Origin: Imbricaverruca yamaguchii
Lineage: Eukaryota > Arthropoda > Thecostraca > Neoverrucidae
Assembly: GCA_034440575.1 (NCBI GenBank)
Contig: JAOTOL010001647.1
Span: forward strand, 3,804,501-3,868,500
Direction of reading: 5' to 3'
Length of the DNA stretch: 64,000 nt
Below are positions 55,901 through 62,629 of the stretch, piece by piece. Made by a program: the position numbers and the translations under genes. A model generated the notes under the pieces. That model saw only the letters and a program-made list of their open reading frames with translations, made no database searches and was not told the DNA's origin. How positions within the stretch are numbered: the stretch's first letter is position 1; every line of letters starts with the position of its first letter.

Positions 55901-58900
55901 TGTTTATGCTTTTTATTTAAGCTTTTGTTTTTTCAATTTTGACTCCTTGTTTTGCATGTTGCAGGTATATAGCACAATGGATAGCCGGGTAAGAGTCTGC
56001 TCGGCTTTAGGTACCTTGGTCACATATCACACGTTGGGCCGCGCGGCTTTGATTCAGTAGCGCCGTTGTCCGCCAGATTGCCTGTCTGCACGTTGGCGAG
56101 TGCATATGTGATAGGTTTCAAGTGCAGATGAACTGGAAGTGACATCTGCCAAGCTGGTAGTGCAATATTCACTTATTTGCACGCTTAAAAAGCCCATGTT
56201 TTCATCCTTGCCAACATGACTGCAGTTATTGATATGCGTATATTCGGTAGACTATTTAGCTTACCCATCTGTGCACTTGTGCGCCGTATCGCCGAAGCAC
56301 TAGCAGCTTGGTCGCTCTCAGAGGCACGCACGCAGATCTTGGCAGTTTTTCAGCGGAGGACGAGTAGTCTAGGGGTAAGTTGTTCGTCTCACAATCGAAA
56401 GGTTATGGGTTCGAGTCTCACCTGTCGCTACTCTTCGCCCGCGACTAACCGACGTGAGAGATTGGCGACGCTACATGATTCAACGGTCGATGTGTCGTAA
56501 AGCCGATAACCAACTAACCAGTTCCTCAGCCTCATTTCATTCTCATCGCCCCATCACGCGCTAACTGATCACACGTTTTAGTGGAGGAGCCATACAATCC
56601 AAATACTAATAATAATCTCGCCAATGCTTAGTTTTCGTCGTAGTTTGTGTTGAATCCTGTTAGAATCCAACCCACCACCACCATATCGACATCTTCCAGA
56701 CCATTCTTCTGAACCTCGTAAACCTCGCGCCTTGTCTAGTCGTATGACACCCGCAGATCACATCAGACCTCCAGAGGCGTTGTGCGCCGTCGCCCTATTA
56801 ATCAACCGAAGGCGCGGGCCGGGACATTATGGCACTTCCTACCGTTGATATTGGCCCCATTTCCTGGCGAGATTTGTCCTCTTGCTAGTCCATGTGCGTG
56901 CCTTCGGTCAGTCCGGTGCAGCTAGTGAGAGATTGCAGAATATTTATGTGTCTGGGAGTCGCCAAATGAGCATGCTGGTGTGTTCCAGCCCATCCCGTGA
57001 TGACTTGCGGTGGTACGGGTGCTGAAGGCTCGATATCAATGTGCTTGATGTTGTCCCACGGGTGCCTTGTGAGTGTTCTGGGTATGGGTAAACCCATCTC
57101 TCTCTCCAGAAAATTATGGTAACATGCAATAGCAGTATAGCTTTGGCGTGGCTGTTGGTGTAGTATGATGCCACGGTAGCTATGCACGGTGTTATTTAGT
57201 ATTCGTTCTCCGACGATGATGTACGGTGTGGACTCGTTTCGTTGAGCCGAGGTGGTGGCTGTCGCATTACCGTACTTAGGTATAGTCTGACCGTAGGCCA
57301 GTCTTGTGTGCAGATTTGTTGGGGTAACGCAGATGTTCCAGGAAATGTCTTGTGCACAGACTTTGTGGTGCCGTGCTGCGGTGTAATGCTGGTGTGCTAG
57401 GACGTGGCGATAGTACGGCACTGTTAACTTCGCGTCTGCACGCTGGTGCAGAGTGGTGCGGAAAAGTAGAATGTGTGCGATGTGTGGTGGCACGTCAGGG
57501 GCATGGTGTGCCGTGTAGAGAACGCCCGTGGCCAGCCGACAGTCGGCCACATCACGACCCGTCTGCCGACAGCAAAACGAGACAGGCGCCCGCGACAACA
57601 CGGAGAAGGCCTGGCTGGTGCGCATCTGGTCCAACTTCGACACCAGCTTCATGAAGCCGCTGCTGACGCACTCGCGGCCCACGCTGCTGGAGACGCTGCC
57701 GATGTGCTGCCACCCGCTGGCGCGGCTGCTCACCTCCACCCAGCAGCTGACGCAGGTGACCAGTCGGTCGAGCCGGCCGCTGCCGCGGCTGGCGGTGCGG
57801 CCGTGGTGGCGGCTGGACCGCCGCCGCCGGCACAGTGATCGTCGTCAGGTGATGGCGAACAGCCGACACTGCCATGTGCGTGACAACGTGTTGAGACGTG
57901 CCGTACAGAAGGTGGGGTATTTGCGAACCTGGTGAATCTCAATGCGAAAACACGGCCCGGCTCTATGCAATCTACCCGTCCTGCATTCCTCTCAACATGA
58001 CTTTGTGGATCCCCGCGCGATTTGTCCGTCCCGGACGTGTGCCGCTGAGGACCCCACGCCAGTTTTCTGCCTTCGACGCGATTGTGGAGGACCCTTTCTT
58101 ATTTTGTTTGTCAAGTATAGATCTAGGCCTGATATTTTCGTACACCCGGCGCTATGTTTTTGTGTCCTGGCTTGATTTTTGGTGCTCCGGTACTTTTTCG
58201 CGGTCGTATGCGATATTTTTTTCGACATCTGGCGCTCTGTTTGGGGCTCCAGAACTATTTTAATGGCTCGGGCATTTTCGGGGGAATCCATCCTTTTTTT
58301 TGGAAGTGCTCCGGCTTTATTTTTTTCGGAACCCGATGCGATGTTTTGGCATACGTTGTGCTTATTTCGGGCCCTCGACGCCAGTTTTTGGTAGTCCGGA
58401 TGGGAATATTTGATGCCCCAACACGAATGGTTCGGACCACGGAAAGAAGTTTTGGGTCCCGAGCGCGATACATGGGGGTGGGGGTCGCCGAACCTTCGCG
58501 GTGCGCGTTTTAATCAGCTGTGGTACCAGCTCGATTTTGGTGGGCCACGTTCTAAAGTTGCCGACCCGGCGCGTGTTTTCTGAGGCTCCATTGATTTATT
58601 TGGAACCCTCTATGCGAATTCTGAGGCCCCGATGATATTTTCTTTGGGCCCACCGCGATTTCTGTGTACCCCGATACGATTCGTAGGAGCCCAACCCTCT
58701 CAGGATGGAGGGAGAGCATTTTCCCTCTTTGGTACGCCACGTGGACTTTTCAACGATTTCTTTAACCAATACTACCCTTCGAAGTAGAAAGGCACTTCGG
58801 AGAATTTCCTTTTGGTACCTGTTCTTAATATTCCGGTGCTCGGATTGATTCAATGGAGCCGTGGTGTGATTTTTGGGGACAGAGTTCCATATTTTAGGCC

Positions 58901-61900
58901 CCTGTGTTATGATTTTGGTTTCGGTACGGTTCTTGGGGCTCCTGGTGCGATGTGTTTTTCGGTGGCTCGGAACGTTTCTTTTCCGGGCTCCGCGTTTTTT
59001 TTTTCTTTGGGTGGGTGTGGGTCGTTGACACGATTTGTGAGGCTGCAGAGTGACATTCCGAGTGAGACTTTATTTTTGGAAAGAAGCTGTGACTTTGGGG
59101 CCACATGTGTGATGACCTTTTGTGCCACCAGTGAGATTCTCCAGGGCCGGAACGCGACTGTTCAGGGTCCCAGTGCGATTTTTTTGGTCCCCGGAGTCGT
59201 TTGTTGGATGCCTAGTGCGAGGTTTGGCGGCCTCGTCTTGATACCCAACGCGATTTCAACTGGGACACCGGTCTGACTCTTTGGGTTCTCGGCGTTGTTT
59301 TGAGGCACCGACCTTTTTAGGCTCCAAGCATGATTTTCAGGGGGCCCAGCGTTCATTTTTTGGAGCTCCGGTCGAACATCTTGGGGCCCCTAACATCCTT
59401 AGTTGCCACGAATCGATTTTGGGGGGCCCGCAATGTGATTTTCAGTACCCTCAGTGCAATTCTGGTGCCCCGGTGACATTTTCAGGGGTCCGCGTGACTT
59501 TTTTTTGGCACTTGGTGCGATTTTTAGGGGCCCCGCAGCCTCAGTGTGTATGTGTGTGTGTGTGGAAGAGGGAGGGGAGCCCGCAGCGTTTGCCCGTGGG
59601 AAGGAGGGTAGTGTCGCCTGGGAAGAAAAATGGACCACGTTCCAACACGTTACACATTTTGACTTTTTACAAAGACATCTAGCTACATCGTTCTCTTCAT
59701 ATCAGGAACATCGAGGAAAAGACCGCTATTCAATATCTAGATCTCGTCACTCGTGTCATGCGGTCTGGCTCGCGTCGCCCTGCTCCTTTGTGTTGTGCGT
59801 AAAAGACTAGGAGCTAATTTTGTTGTGATACCACCAGGGTGGAAACTTGCTTTCCGGGTTTGGAGTCGGAGTGCAAACAGATTTTTTCCGGAGTACATTT
59901 TCATGGACATATTCTTTTTCATGCATGGAATCTATTTGCGGGTAACCGACGATAAAATCATATGTACCTAGTCAGTGTCTACGTAATATGCATAAGTAAT
60001 ACACATCATCATTTTTGGTCACATTAAAGCATAGAAACAAAGAAGTGAGCAATGGATGGCACCGCAAGACAGGGAGATGTGATCAGCTCAGCTTTGTCTC
60101 TCATAGCTCACAGGAGCAATGCGTCTTCCTTTCACTGTTGGTCTCAGCACAATGCAAGGCAAAATGAAAAACACAAATAATTCAAGCTTCACCCTCAATG
60201 AAGTCGGAAGCGACGGCGGTGCGCAAAGGATCAGTCAAGGTCTTGTGTTTGTAGCATGGCACTGTTAAGTGTTCAAAACATGTGTTCAAAGTTGCTAATA
60301 GATATGACGTCATTTAAAAATACCTTGCATTGATTGATTGAAAAGCAGTTTTCGTAACAGAAAATGCTAACGCAGCAAATTCCGATCGGCGGCCTCCGGC
60401 ACTCCGGAAGCGTCTCTTAAAACGGTCAATTTTTCCCACTATGGGTGGCTCGAAAGCAGGTTTCTGGAGACGCGCCGCCGAATTCGTAGACCGGAGGCCA
60501 GTATATTCAGTGCGCAGGCGCGAAGTTTGGCGCGTTGTCGGCATTTCCGCTGGTTGTGGTTTCGTGTGGTGTGTGTTCAGATGCTGTCTGTGTGCTTGAT
60601 GGTACGAAAAGTGTATAGTTATTTGGTAACCGTAAGTAGAATAACATGTTCGGTGGATATTTTCTTCAATTTTGTATTAGTTTTTTTGTGGTATTTTTGT
60701 TCCTTCTGCATGTTTGTGTCGGAGTACATGTGGAGCTCATTCTATCCAGTACGAATCCGGAGTCGAAAAATGTTTTAAGAGATGAAATCTCTTAAGAAGT
60801 GCCTTAATTCTCACCCTGGATACCACCATTAATGGACCCAATTGCTGGTTTTGTAGGATGAATTCTTCACATAGACATTTCACATTTGTACCTTCCTTGT
60901 CGCTCTGACCTCAGTATAAGTGCTGCTAACTAGCTACCATTTTTATTCGTGATAAAATCCACAGTTCTAAGGAAAGATCACTTCCGCTACCGGGACCATG
61001 CTAAGATTTGTTTTTGGTTGCCCTCTCGATTGAAGCTGCCTATGACAAGGTTAAATTTTTTACTCCACTAGGTAGGATTTCACGGCGTCAGGTGGGACCC
61101 ATATCCCCTAGTTAACATGTAAGGGGAGGCCCTGGTGTCCGGTGTACTGGACTGCCGCACCTCTGTGCTGTCTTTCATACTGGACCGTCGCGTGGTTATG
61201 CTGTCCGGTGTGCTAGACTGTCTCACCTCTATGCTGTACTTTATACTGGACGGTCGCGTGGTTATGCTGTCCGGTATACTGGACTGTTGCACTTCTGTGC
61301 TGTACTGTATACTGGACTGTTGCACCTCTGTGCTGTACCGTATACTGGACTGTCGTGTGGTCATGCTGTCCGGTATACTGGACTGTCGCACCTCTGTACT
61401 GTACTGTATACTGGACGGTCGTGAGGTTATGCTGTCCGGTATACTGGACTGTCGCGTGGTTATGCTGTCCAGTATACTGGACTGTTGCACCTCTGTGTTG
61501 TACTGCATACTGGACTGTCGCGTGGTTATGCTGTCCGGTGTGCTGGACTGTCTCACCTCTGTGCTGTACTTCATACTGGACTGTCGTATGGTCATGCTCT
61601 CTGGTATACTGGACTGTTGCACCTCTGTGCTGTACTGTATACTGGACTGTCGTGTGGTTATGCTGTCCGGTGTGCTGGACTGTCTCACCTCTGTGCTGTA
61701 CTTCATACTGGACTGTCGTATGGTCATGCTGTCCGGTATACTGGACTGTCGCACCTCTGTGCTGTACTTTATACTGGACTGTCGTGTGGTTATGCTGTCC
61801 GGTATACTGGACTGTCGTGTGGTTATGCTGTCCGGTATACTGGACTGTCGCACCTCTATGCTGTACTTCATACTGGACTGTCGTATGGTCATGCTGTCCG

Positions 61901-62365
61901 GTATACTGGACTGTCTCACCTCTGTGCTGTACTGTATACTGGACGGTCGCGTGGTTATGCTGTCCGGTGTACTGGACTGTCGCACCTCTGTGCTGTACTG
62001 TATACTGGACTGTCGCTTTCTTGCTGTACTGTATACTGGACGGTCGCGTGGTTATGGTGTCCGGTATACTGGACTGTCTCACCTCTGTGCTGTACTGTAT
62101 ACTGGACTGTCGCGTGGTTATGCTGTCCGGTATACTGGACTGTCGCACCCCTGTGCTGTACTGTATACTGGACGGTCGCACGTGATATGCAGGACTTTGC
62201 CTGTGTGGCGTACGGCGGCGCCTCTGCTGCACGAGTTTCGTTGACGCTGGGTTCGCTCGGCAGGACATGACCAACAAGTATGAGGACGACGCGGAGGTGT
62301 GTCTGGAGGAGTGTAACACACCACTCCAGGGTGATGGTAGCTCACTCCACTCAAATGGCCACCAG
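32768..62365 (+). CDS. SLC9A6/7/9-like: Endosomal Na+(K+)/H+ exchanger, SLC9A6/A7/A9 (NHE6/7/9) type, 11 exons, 3' end outside window
   Basis: About 600 residues after splicing. The [20 protein letters not shown] opening, [127 protein letters not shown] and [16 protein letters not shown] identify the organellar NHE subgroup rather than NHE1-5 or NHE8. These antiporters exchange lumenal H+ for cytosolic Na+ or K+ in endosomes and trans-Golgi, setting lumenal pH. The TM5 motif ESVLND with its ion-binding Asp is intact. ENRTY in exon 3 is a possible N-glycosylation site in the first lumenal loop. Only about 34 residues of the cytosolic tail after LTSTQQLTQ are seen; the last exon(s) lie downstream. 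Which of the three vertebrate paralogues it matches cannot be decided, as invertebrates often have one. Confidence 0.93.
32952..34981. other. SLC9 intron 1
   Basis: TG microsatellite (33533-33557), a mixed TATG/TG run (33650-33740), and TA microsatellites (34800-34945) ending about 35 bases before exon 2. From 33880 to 34700 a loose repeat of GGTACAGGAGAT / GACGAGGTCC / AATGAGACC words is present. No coding sequence is recognised. Confidence 0.55.
34800..34945. repeat. (TA)n microsatellites
   Basis: Two runs, 34806-34840 (interrupted) and 34884-34930 (pure TA), followed by CATACATACATATA. Confidence 0.92.
34982..35119 (+). CDS. SLC9A6/7/9-like: SLC9 exon 2
   Basis: GT completes G, then [20 protein letters not shown] and [19 protein letters not shown]. 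It continues TM1b/2 into the variable lumenal loop; NES is a second possible glycosylation site. Acceptor GTGCCACAG, donor GTGAGT at 35120. Confidence 0.92.
35120..36004. other. SLC9 intron 2, first part
   Basis: Nothing recognised apart from tandem GATAGTGATTG and CCGCAGTGACG words (35796-35945). Confidence 0.5.
36005..36167 (+). repeat. tRNA-derived SINE, family 1
   Basis: Head GGCACGAGTAGTCTAGGGGT, B-box GGGTTCAAGTCTCAC, shared body (GTGAGAGGTTGGCGACGC) and tail CCAATAACCACCTACC. Flanks hold a weak CGCTGTTGT/CGATGTTGT pair. Confidence 0.88.
36893..36960 (-). mobile_element. Ultrashort LINE-tail retro-insertion
   Basis: Body 36900-36953 (54 bp): reversed, it reads a hairpin with CAGTCGATGCGCCC and ends AACCCCAATAACTAAC. 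Flanks GCATGAT (36893-36899) and GCTTGAT (36954-36960) differ at one base. Confidence 0.65.
37155..37213 (+). repeat. LINE-tail hairpin module
   Basis: GGGCGCTGCATGACCGACAC then AGTCGATGCGCCACAAACTC and CAATAACTAACTGG. Boundaries are not resolved. Confidence 0.65.
37214..37440. repeat. Tandem repeat, ACATCCACACGGTTTT words
   Basis: Alternating units of about 30 bases with CCACATCCACACGGTTTT, ATGTGATGTCACACATCCAT and AAGGTTTTTGTTGGATGTC. Confidence 0.75.
37441..38394. other. SLC9 intron 2, later part
   Basis: Unassigned. GACCTAGCCTGACCTG occurs at 38260 and 38289 and again just before the exon 3 acceptor (38606), and G runs lie at 38250 and 38380. Confidence 0.5.
38395..38605 (+). pseudogene. 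Decayed tandem copies of SLC9 exon 3 (5' part)
   Basis: At 38414, after a TCTCAG acceptor-like end, the sequence reads ESRTYA, stop, QLAGEFEDP; exon 3 itself reads [17 protein letters not shown]. At 38511 AGAGGAGAACCGGACACAG repeats the EENRT start. At 38552-38600 GAGGATGGAACGTGCGTCTA then CGAGGGCGAGGCGGAGGACC repeats it again with a shift. All lack the downstream FDPEIFF half, and at least the first has a stop. Confidence 0.72.
38633..38784 (+). CDS. SLC9A6/7/9-like: SLC9 exon 3
   Basis: AG completes E, then [16 protein letters not shown] and [24 protein letters not shown]. The FF..ILPPIIF segment is the family hallmark in TM3 (the amiloride-related region). Acceptor CTGTGTCAG, donor GTGAGT at 38785, phase 0. 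Confidence 0.96.
38830..39790 (-). pseudogene. Non-LTR retrotransposon fragment (endonuclease end, linker, RT start)
   Basis: On the complementary strand, in order: [20 protein letters not shown]...[14 protein letters not shown] (end of an AP-type endonuclease), then [20 protein letters not shown] / [20 protein letters not shown] (linker), then [20 protein letters not shown] (RT entry). The frame shifts between parts. It is antisense to SLC9 and ends about 45 bases after exon 3. Probably CR1/L2-like; the clade is unsure. Confidence 0.8.
39895..40370. repeat. Minisatellite, about 41-bp unit
   Basis: About 11 copies with CACAGTCCGCTTGTAGCTGC, AATACGTGTA and TTCCGACGTGA. Frames open on the complementary strand with repeated [10 protein letters not shown] peptides are by-products. 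Confidence 0.9.
40614..40690 (+). CDS. SLC9A6/7/9-like: SLC9 exon 4
   Basis: Acceptor GTCTTCAG, then [20 protein letters not shown] and SAFVF with split G, equal to the family [19 protein letters not shown] block (TM4). Donor GTAAGT at 40691. Confidence 0.94.
40691..41264. other. SLC9 intron 4, first part
   Basis: Nothing recognised. Confidence 0.5.
41265..42880 (-). mobile_element. Penelope-like element remnant (RT plus GIY-YIG endonuclease)
   Basis: On the complementary strand, in order: [20 protein letters not shown] (near 42860), [20 protein letters not shown] (near 42670), [15 protein letters not shown] and [20 protein letters not shown] (42480-42290), [18 protein letters not shown] (41910) and [15 protein letters not shown] then [14 protein letters not shown] (41555-41470). 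These match Penelope-like RT blocks (K.YGLPK.HKP..PLRPIVS; IPL.E.I; RR....GY) followed by the GIY-YIG nuclease. The order is intact but there are several stops and shifts, and the RT catalytic block around 42000-42280 is not recognisable. It is antisense to SLC9. Confidence 0.82.
42881..44260. other. SLC9 intron 4, later part
   Basis: A repeat with GCTGACATCACGCCCATTTT, unit about 31 bases, at 43250-43405. GTCGCAGACACTATCATGGT / TTGCAGACACTGTTATGGCG occur as a pair at 43684 and 43756. Otherwise unassigned. Confidence 0.55.
43250..43405. repeat. Minisatellite, about 31-bp unit
   Basis: Five copies of TGATGCTGACATCACGCCCA plus TTTTGCCC variants. Confidence 0.82.
44261..44461 (+). CDS. SLC9A6/7/9-like: SLC9 exon 5
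   Basis: T completes G, then [60 protein letters not shown] and VAIVLV. It contains the two catalytic signatures of SLC9 exchangers, SATDPV (TM4 unwound region) and GESVLND (TM5 ion-binding Asp). Acceptor TTCGGCAG gives the right phase. Donor GTAAGT at 44462. Confidence 0.96.
44480..44790. repeat. Minisatellite, about 28-bp unit
   Basis: About 10 imperfect copies with GTGGGCCAAACAAAGGCGGG and AAGGTTGTGT. It starts right after the exon 5 donor. One more unit at 44979 (GGTTGTGGGCCAAGCGGGG) is separated by an insertion. Confidence 0.85.
44790..44978 (+). mobile_element. 5'-truncated LINE 3' UTR insertion with hairpin tail
   Basis: About 190 bases interrupt the 28-bp array. The 3' end carries GGGCGCAATATGACCAGAGT, AGTCGAAGCGCCC and CCAAATAACAAATAACTAAC. 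Both sides read AGGTTGTGGGC, but this is also a repeat unit, so it cannot prove a target duplication. Confidence 0.55.
44979..45599. other. SLC9 intron 5, unassigned
   Basis: Nothing recognised between the LINE tail and the 38-bp array. Confidence 0.45.
45600..46790. repeat. Large 38-bp minisatellite with higher-order variants
   Basis: The later half (46190-46770) is near-perfect copies of a unit with GGGGGCGTGTGTTTGGCGGG and GTGTGGGCCGATGTTCGT. The first half mixes longer units that add CAACTCGTCTGTCGGGGTCC and CGCGAAGTCTGGCGGAGTTC. Three 38-bp units equal 38 codons, so the G-rich strand stays open in all three frames and its complement in two. These are not genes. Confidence 0.95.
46800..47726. 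other. SLC9 intron 5, later part
   Basis: Unassigned; CAGTCCAATCTGTGATACCACCCTGTCC (47250-47277) is followed by a second ATTGATACCACCCTGTC at 47520. No gene is recognised. Confidence 0.45.
47727..48586. mobile_element. TTAA-type non-autonomous DNA element, copy B
   Basis: Homologous to copy A (31036-31838) throughout, for example the blocks AAAGCGTGACGACTGGTTGA and TCATCGGAAAGC. The left end is TTAGCCCGCGCCGTC (47727) and the right end is GAGACGGGACGGGTTAA (TTAA at 48583-48586); the left TTAG would be a mutated TTAA. A G run at 47778-47797 lies inside. No coding capacity. Confidence 0.78.
48646..48839 (-). mobile_element. tRNA-derived SINE, family 3 (Ser/Leu-like head) with target-site duplication
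   Basis: Body 48660-48825. Reversed, the head reads GGTGGCCGAGTGGTTAAGGC and GGTCCCGGGTTCGACACC (A and B boxes of a class II tRNA type). The tail near 48660 ends GTCGTGAATCACCAAAGAAA. It is flanked by TTCGTTATGACCGT (48646-48659) and TTCGTTATTACCGT (48826-48839), 13 of 14 matching. It lies only 22 bases before SLC9 exon 6. Confidence 0.88.
48862..49112 (+). CDS. SLC9A6/7/9-like: SLC9 exon 6
   Basis: T completes A, then [80 protein letters not shown]. Two membrane segments with the family G..TALVTKFT..+.F.LLE block. Donor GTGAGA at 49113. Confidence 0.95.
49124..49366 (+). mobile_element. tRNA-derived SINE, family 2, between long direct repeats
   Basis: Body about 49156-49325: GGGGGCAGCGGTAGCTCAGT, GGACTCTTGATTGCAAGACT, B-box GGGTTCGAATCTCAC, then GGCGTGGGAGGTTGGCGACG and CGTCGTAAAAGAACCCAAGG. 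Flanking repeats start CTGAGGACAATGTCGT at 49123 and 49338 and continue imperfectly for about 28 bases. This is longer than a usual target-site duplication. Confidence 0.8.
49490..49770. repeat. Minisatellite, 63-bp unit
   Basis: Four copies with GGACACCCACGTTGATACGG, TAGGTATTGTTGTGCGG and CGGAGTGAGATGGATGTGTT. Confidence 0.9.
49901..50041 (+). mobile_element. SINE family 1 with internal deletion of the tRNA body, target-site duplication present
   Basis: Body 49913-50029 begins GGGACGAATACTTGGTCGCT: the first ten or so head bases are joined directly to the post-tRNA segment CGCTACTCTTCGCCCGCGAC, skipping the A/B-box region. Flanks CATTCATGCCTT (49901-49912) and CATTCACGCCTT (50030-50041) match at 11 of 12. 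Confidence 0.85.
50100..50790 (+). pseudogene. Jockey-like reverse transcriptase fragment with LINE tail
   Basis: [20 protein letters not shown] then [13 protein letters not shown] match the RT C-terminal block also seen at 31980-32080. The 3' side at 50753-50783 reads GAAGTGGCTTGCTTAAGCCC then AAATAATTATTAAT, a degenerate tail module. Most of the element is missing. Confidence 0.75.
51075..51277 (+). CDS. SLC9A6/7/9-like: SLC9 exon 7
   Basis: GC completes G, then [40 protein letters not shown] and [18 protein letters not shown]. This is the most conserved membrane region of the organellar NHEs ([18 protein letters not shown]). Acceptor CTCGACAG, donor GTATCC at 51278, phase 0. Confidence 0.96.
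51278..52040. other. SLC9 intron 7
   Basis: Unassigned; no repeats or genes recognised. Confidence 0.5.
52041..52152 (+). CDS. SLC9A6/7/9-like: SLC9 exon 8
   Basis: Acceptor GCGAACAG, then [37 protein letters not shown]. It matches the family GRA.NIYPLS.LLN and NFQHMMMFAG. Donor GTGGGT at 52153. Confidence 0.95.
52153..53080. other. SLC9 intron 8, first part
   Basis: A (T/C) TTCTTTCTTTC run at 52698-52716; otherwise unassigned. Confidence 0.5.
53081..53510. repeat. Degenerate tandem repeat before exon 9
   Basis: Words such as CATCTCGCTGTGACCGCTG, TAATACCTCCGCCTCTC and CACTCTGACGTCACT recur with spacing near 60 and 120 bases. Confidence 0.7.
53560..53710 (+). CDS. SLC9A6/7/9-like: SLC9 exon 9
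   Basis: GC completes G, then [61 protein letters not shown] holds the conserved Arg of TM11; the last membrane segment follows. Acceptor GTTGTAG, donor GTGAGG at 53711, ending CC. Confidence 0.95.
53711..54396. other. SLC9 intron 9, first part
   Basis: From 54020 a loose repeat of GTGACCTGTGACAGGGT / GGCACGAGGTGACC words. Nothing coding. Confidence 0.5.
54397..54477 (+). mobile_element. Ultrashort LINE-tail retro-insertion with perfect 12-bp target-site duplication
   Basis: Body 54409-54465 (57 bp): TGGGCGCTGTATGACCGAAG, CAGTCGATGCGCCCCTAAGC and CCAAATAACCAACCAAC. It is flanked by GAGATGACCTGT at 54397-54408 and 54466-54477. It consists only of the hairpin (GGGCGC/GCGCCC) and the AAYC tail. 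Confidence 0.9.
54606..54661. repeat. CCACTG hexamer microsatellite
   Basis: About nine copies of CCACTG ending CCGCTG. Confidence 0.92.
54662..56342. other. SLC9 intron 9, middle part
   Basis: AT-rich and unassigned; a G-rich run GGGAAGGGGGGAGGGGGG lies at 55857-55875. Confidence 0.45.
56343..56530 (+). mobile_element. tRNA-derived SINE, family 1, with target-site duplication
   Basis: Body 56355-56518: GGAGGACGAGTAGTCTAGGG, B-box GGGTTCGAGTCTCAC, the shared GACGTGAGAGATTGGCGACG body and tail AACCAACTAACC. Flanks CAGTTTTTCAGC and CAGTTCCTCAGC match at 10 of 12. Confidence 0.88.
56531..57535. other. SLC9 intron 9, last part, with long antisense open frame
   Basis: The complementary strand is open from 57739 to 56885 (284 codons). 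The first 70 codons overlap SLC9 exon 10 and are a shadow; the remaining 210 or so lie in the intron and are not recognised. Confidence 0.4.
57536..57755 (+). CDS. SLC9A6/7/9-like: SLC9 exon 10
   Basis: Encodes [53 protein letters not shown], equal to the family W.FRMWYNFDHNYLKPLLTHS region at the start of the cytosolic tail. The acceptor GTGGCCAG at 57535 is the best that restores phase with CC of exon 9; 57521 is another possibility. Donor GTGACC at 57756. Confidence 0.88.
57756..59826. repeat. SLC9 intron 10 with degenerate repeat of GCGATTTT/GGGGCCC words
   Basis: From about 57990 to 59560 the words GTGCGATTTTT, TTTTGGGGCCC, GAGGCCCC and GGTCCC recur roughly every 25-35 bases, too decayed for a clear unit. 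The spacing and strand bias suggest an old tandem array. No coding sequence is recognised. Confidence 0.5.
59827..60826. mobile_element. hAT-type non-autonomous DNA transposon, copy 2
   Basis: Element 59835-60818 (984 bp) with ends CAGGGTGGAAACTTGC and, reversed, CAGGGTGAGAATTAAGGC. It is flanked by a perfect 8-bp duplication GATACCAC at 59827-59834 and 60819-60826. The 8-bp duplication and CAGGG-type ends are hallmarks of hAT elements. No transposase is encoded. It is homologous to 26387-27558 and keeps CG sites lost in that copy. Confidence 0.93.
60827..61129. other. Unassigned intron sequence
   Basis: Nothing recognised between hAT copy 2 and the 33-bp array. Confidence 0.5.
61130..62182. 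repeat. Large 33-bp minisatellite of two alternating unit types
   Basis: About 32 units in pairs: one with TGTACTGTATACTGGACTGT then CGCGTGGTTATG, the other with TGTCCGGTATACTGGACTGT then CGCACCTCTGTG. Thirty-three is a multiple of three, so each frame keeps one repeated peptide and several frames on both strands stay open for 260-370 codons. These are not genes. The array ends about 80 bases before SLC9 exon 11. Confidence 0.95.
62264..62365 (+). CDS. SLC9A6/7/9-like: SLC9 exon 11 (cytosolic tail)
   Basis: Thirty-four codons, phase 0 to phase 0, between GCTCGGCAG and [26 protein letters not shown] then [14 protein letters not shown]. Position, phase and the acidic character fit the tail after LTSTQQLTQ, which is poorly conserved in the family. 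Assigned by context more than by homology. Confidence 0.72.
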
Positions 62366-62629
62366 GTGAGATGACAGCAGTGGATGCACCCGCTATGTTC
62401 CGTATCAGGTCGTTAGTTATTGGGGTTTAGGGGCGCTTCGCCTACAGAGGATATGAAGCGCCCATAACATCGTCAGTCATACTGAGGTATTTAAGCAAAC
62501 TATCTGAGACGATGTACTGTATAGTATGCTGTCGAAACCGTGGTCAACACATGCCATAAAATCCTGATACTTTTACCACTTACCACCTGCCCGGCATACT
62601 GAAGTATCTAAGTTCTCGACTACACAACA
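62366..62629. other. Intron after exon 11 with LINE-tail module
   Basis: The antisense module at 62412-62470 (reversed: TATGGGCGCTTCATATCC, AAGCGCCCCTAAACCCCAAT, AACTAAC) lies downstream, on the same strand, of the Jockey-like fragment 62630-63217 and is probably its 3' end. Confidence 0.65.

Noticed and set aside
61080..62319. Open frames of 261-369 codons on both strands
   Set aside because: Produced by the 33-bp minisatellite, which keeps each frame and has no stop in most of them.
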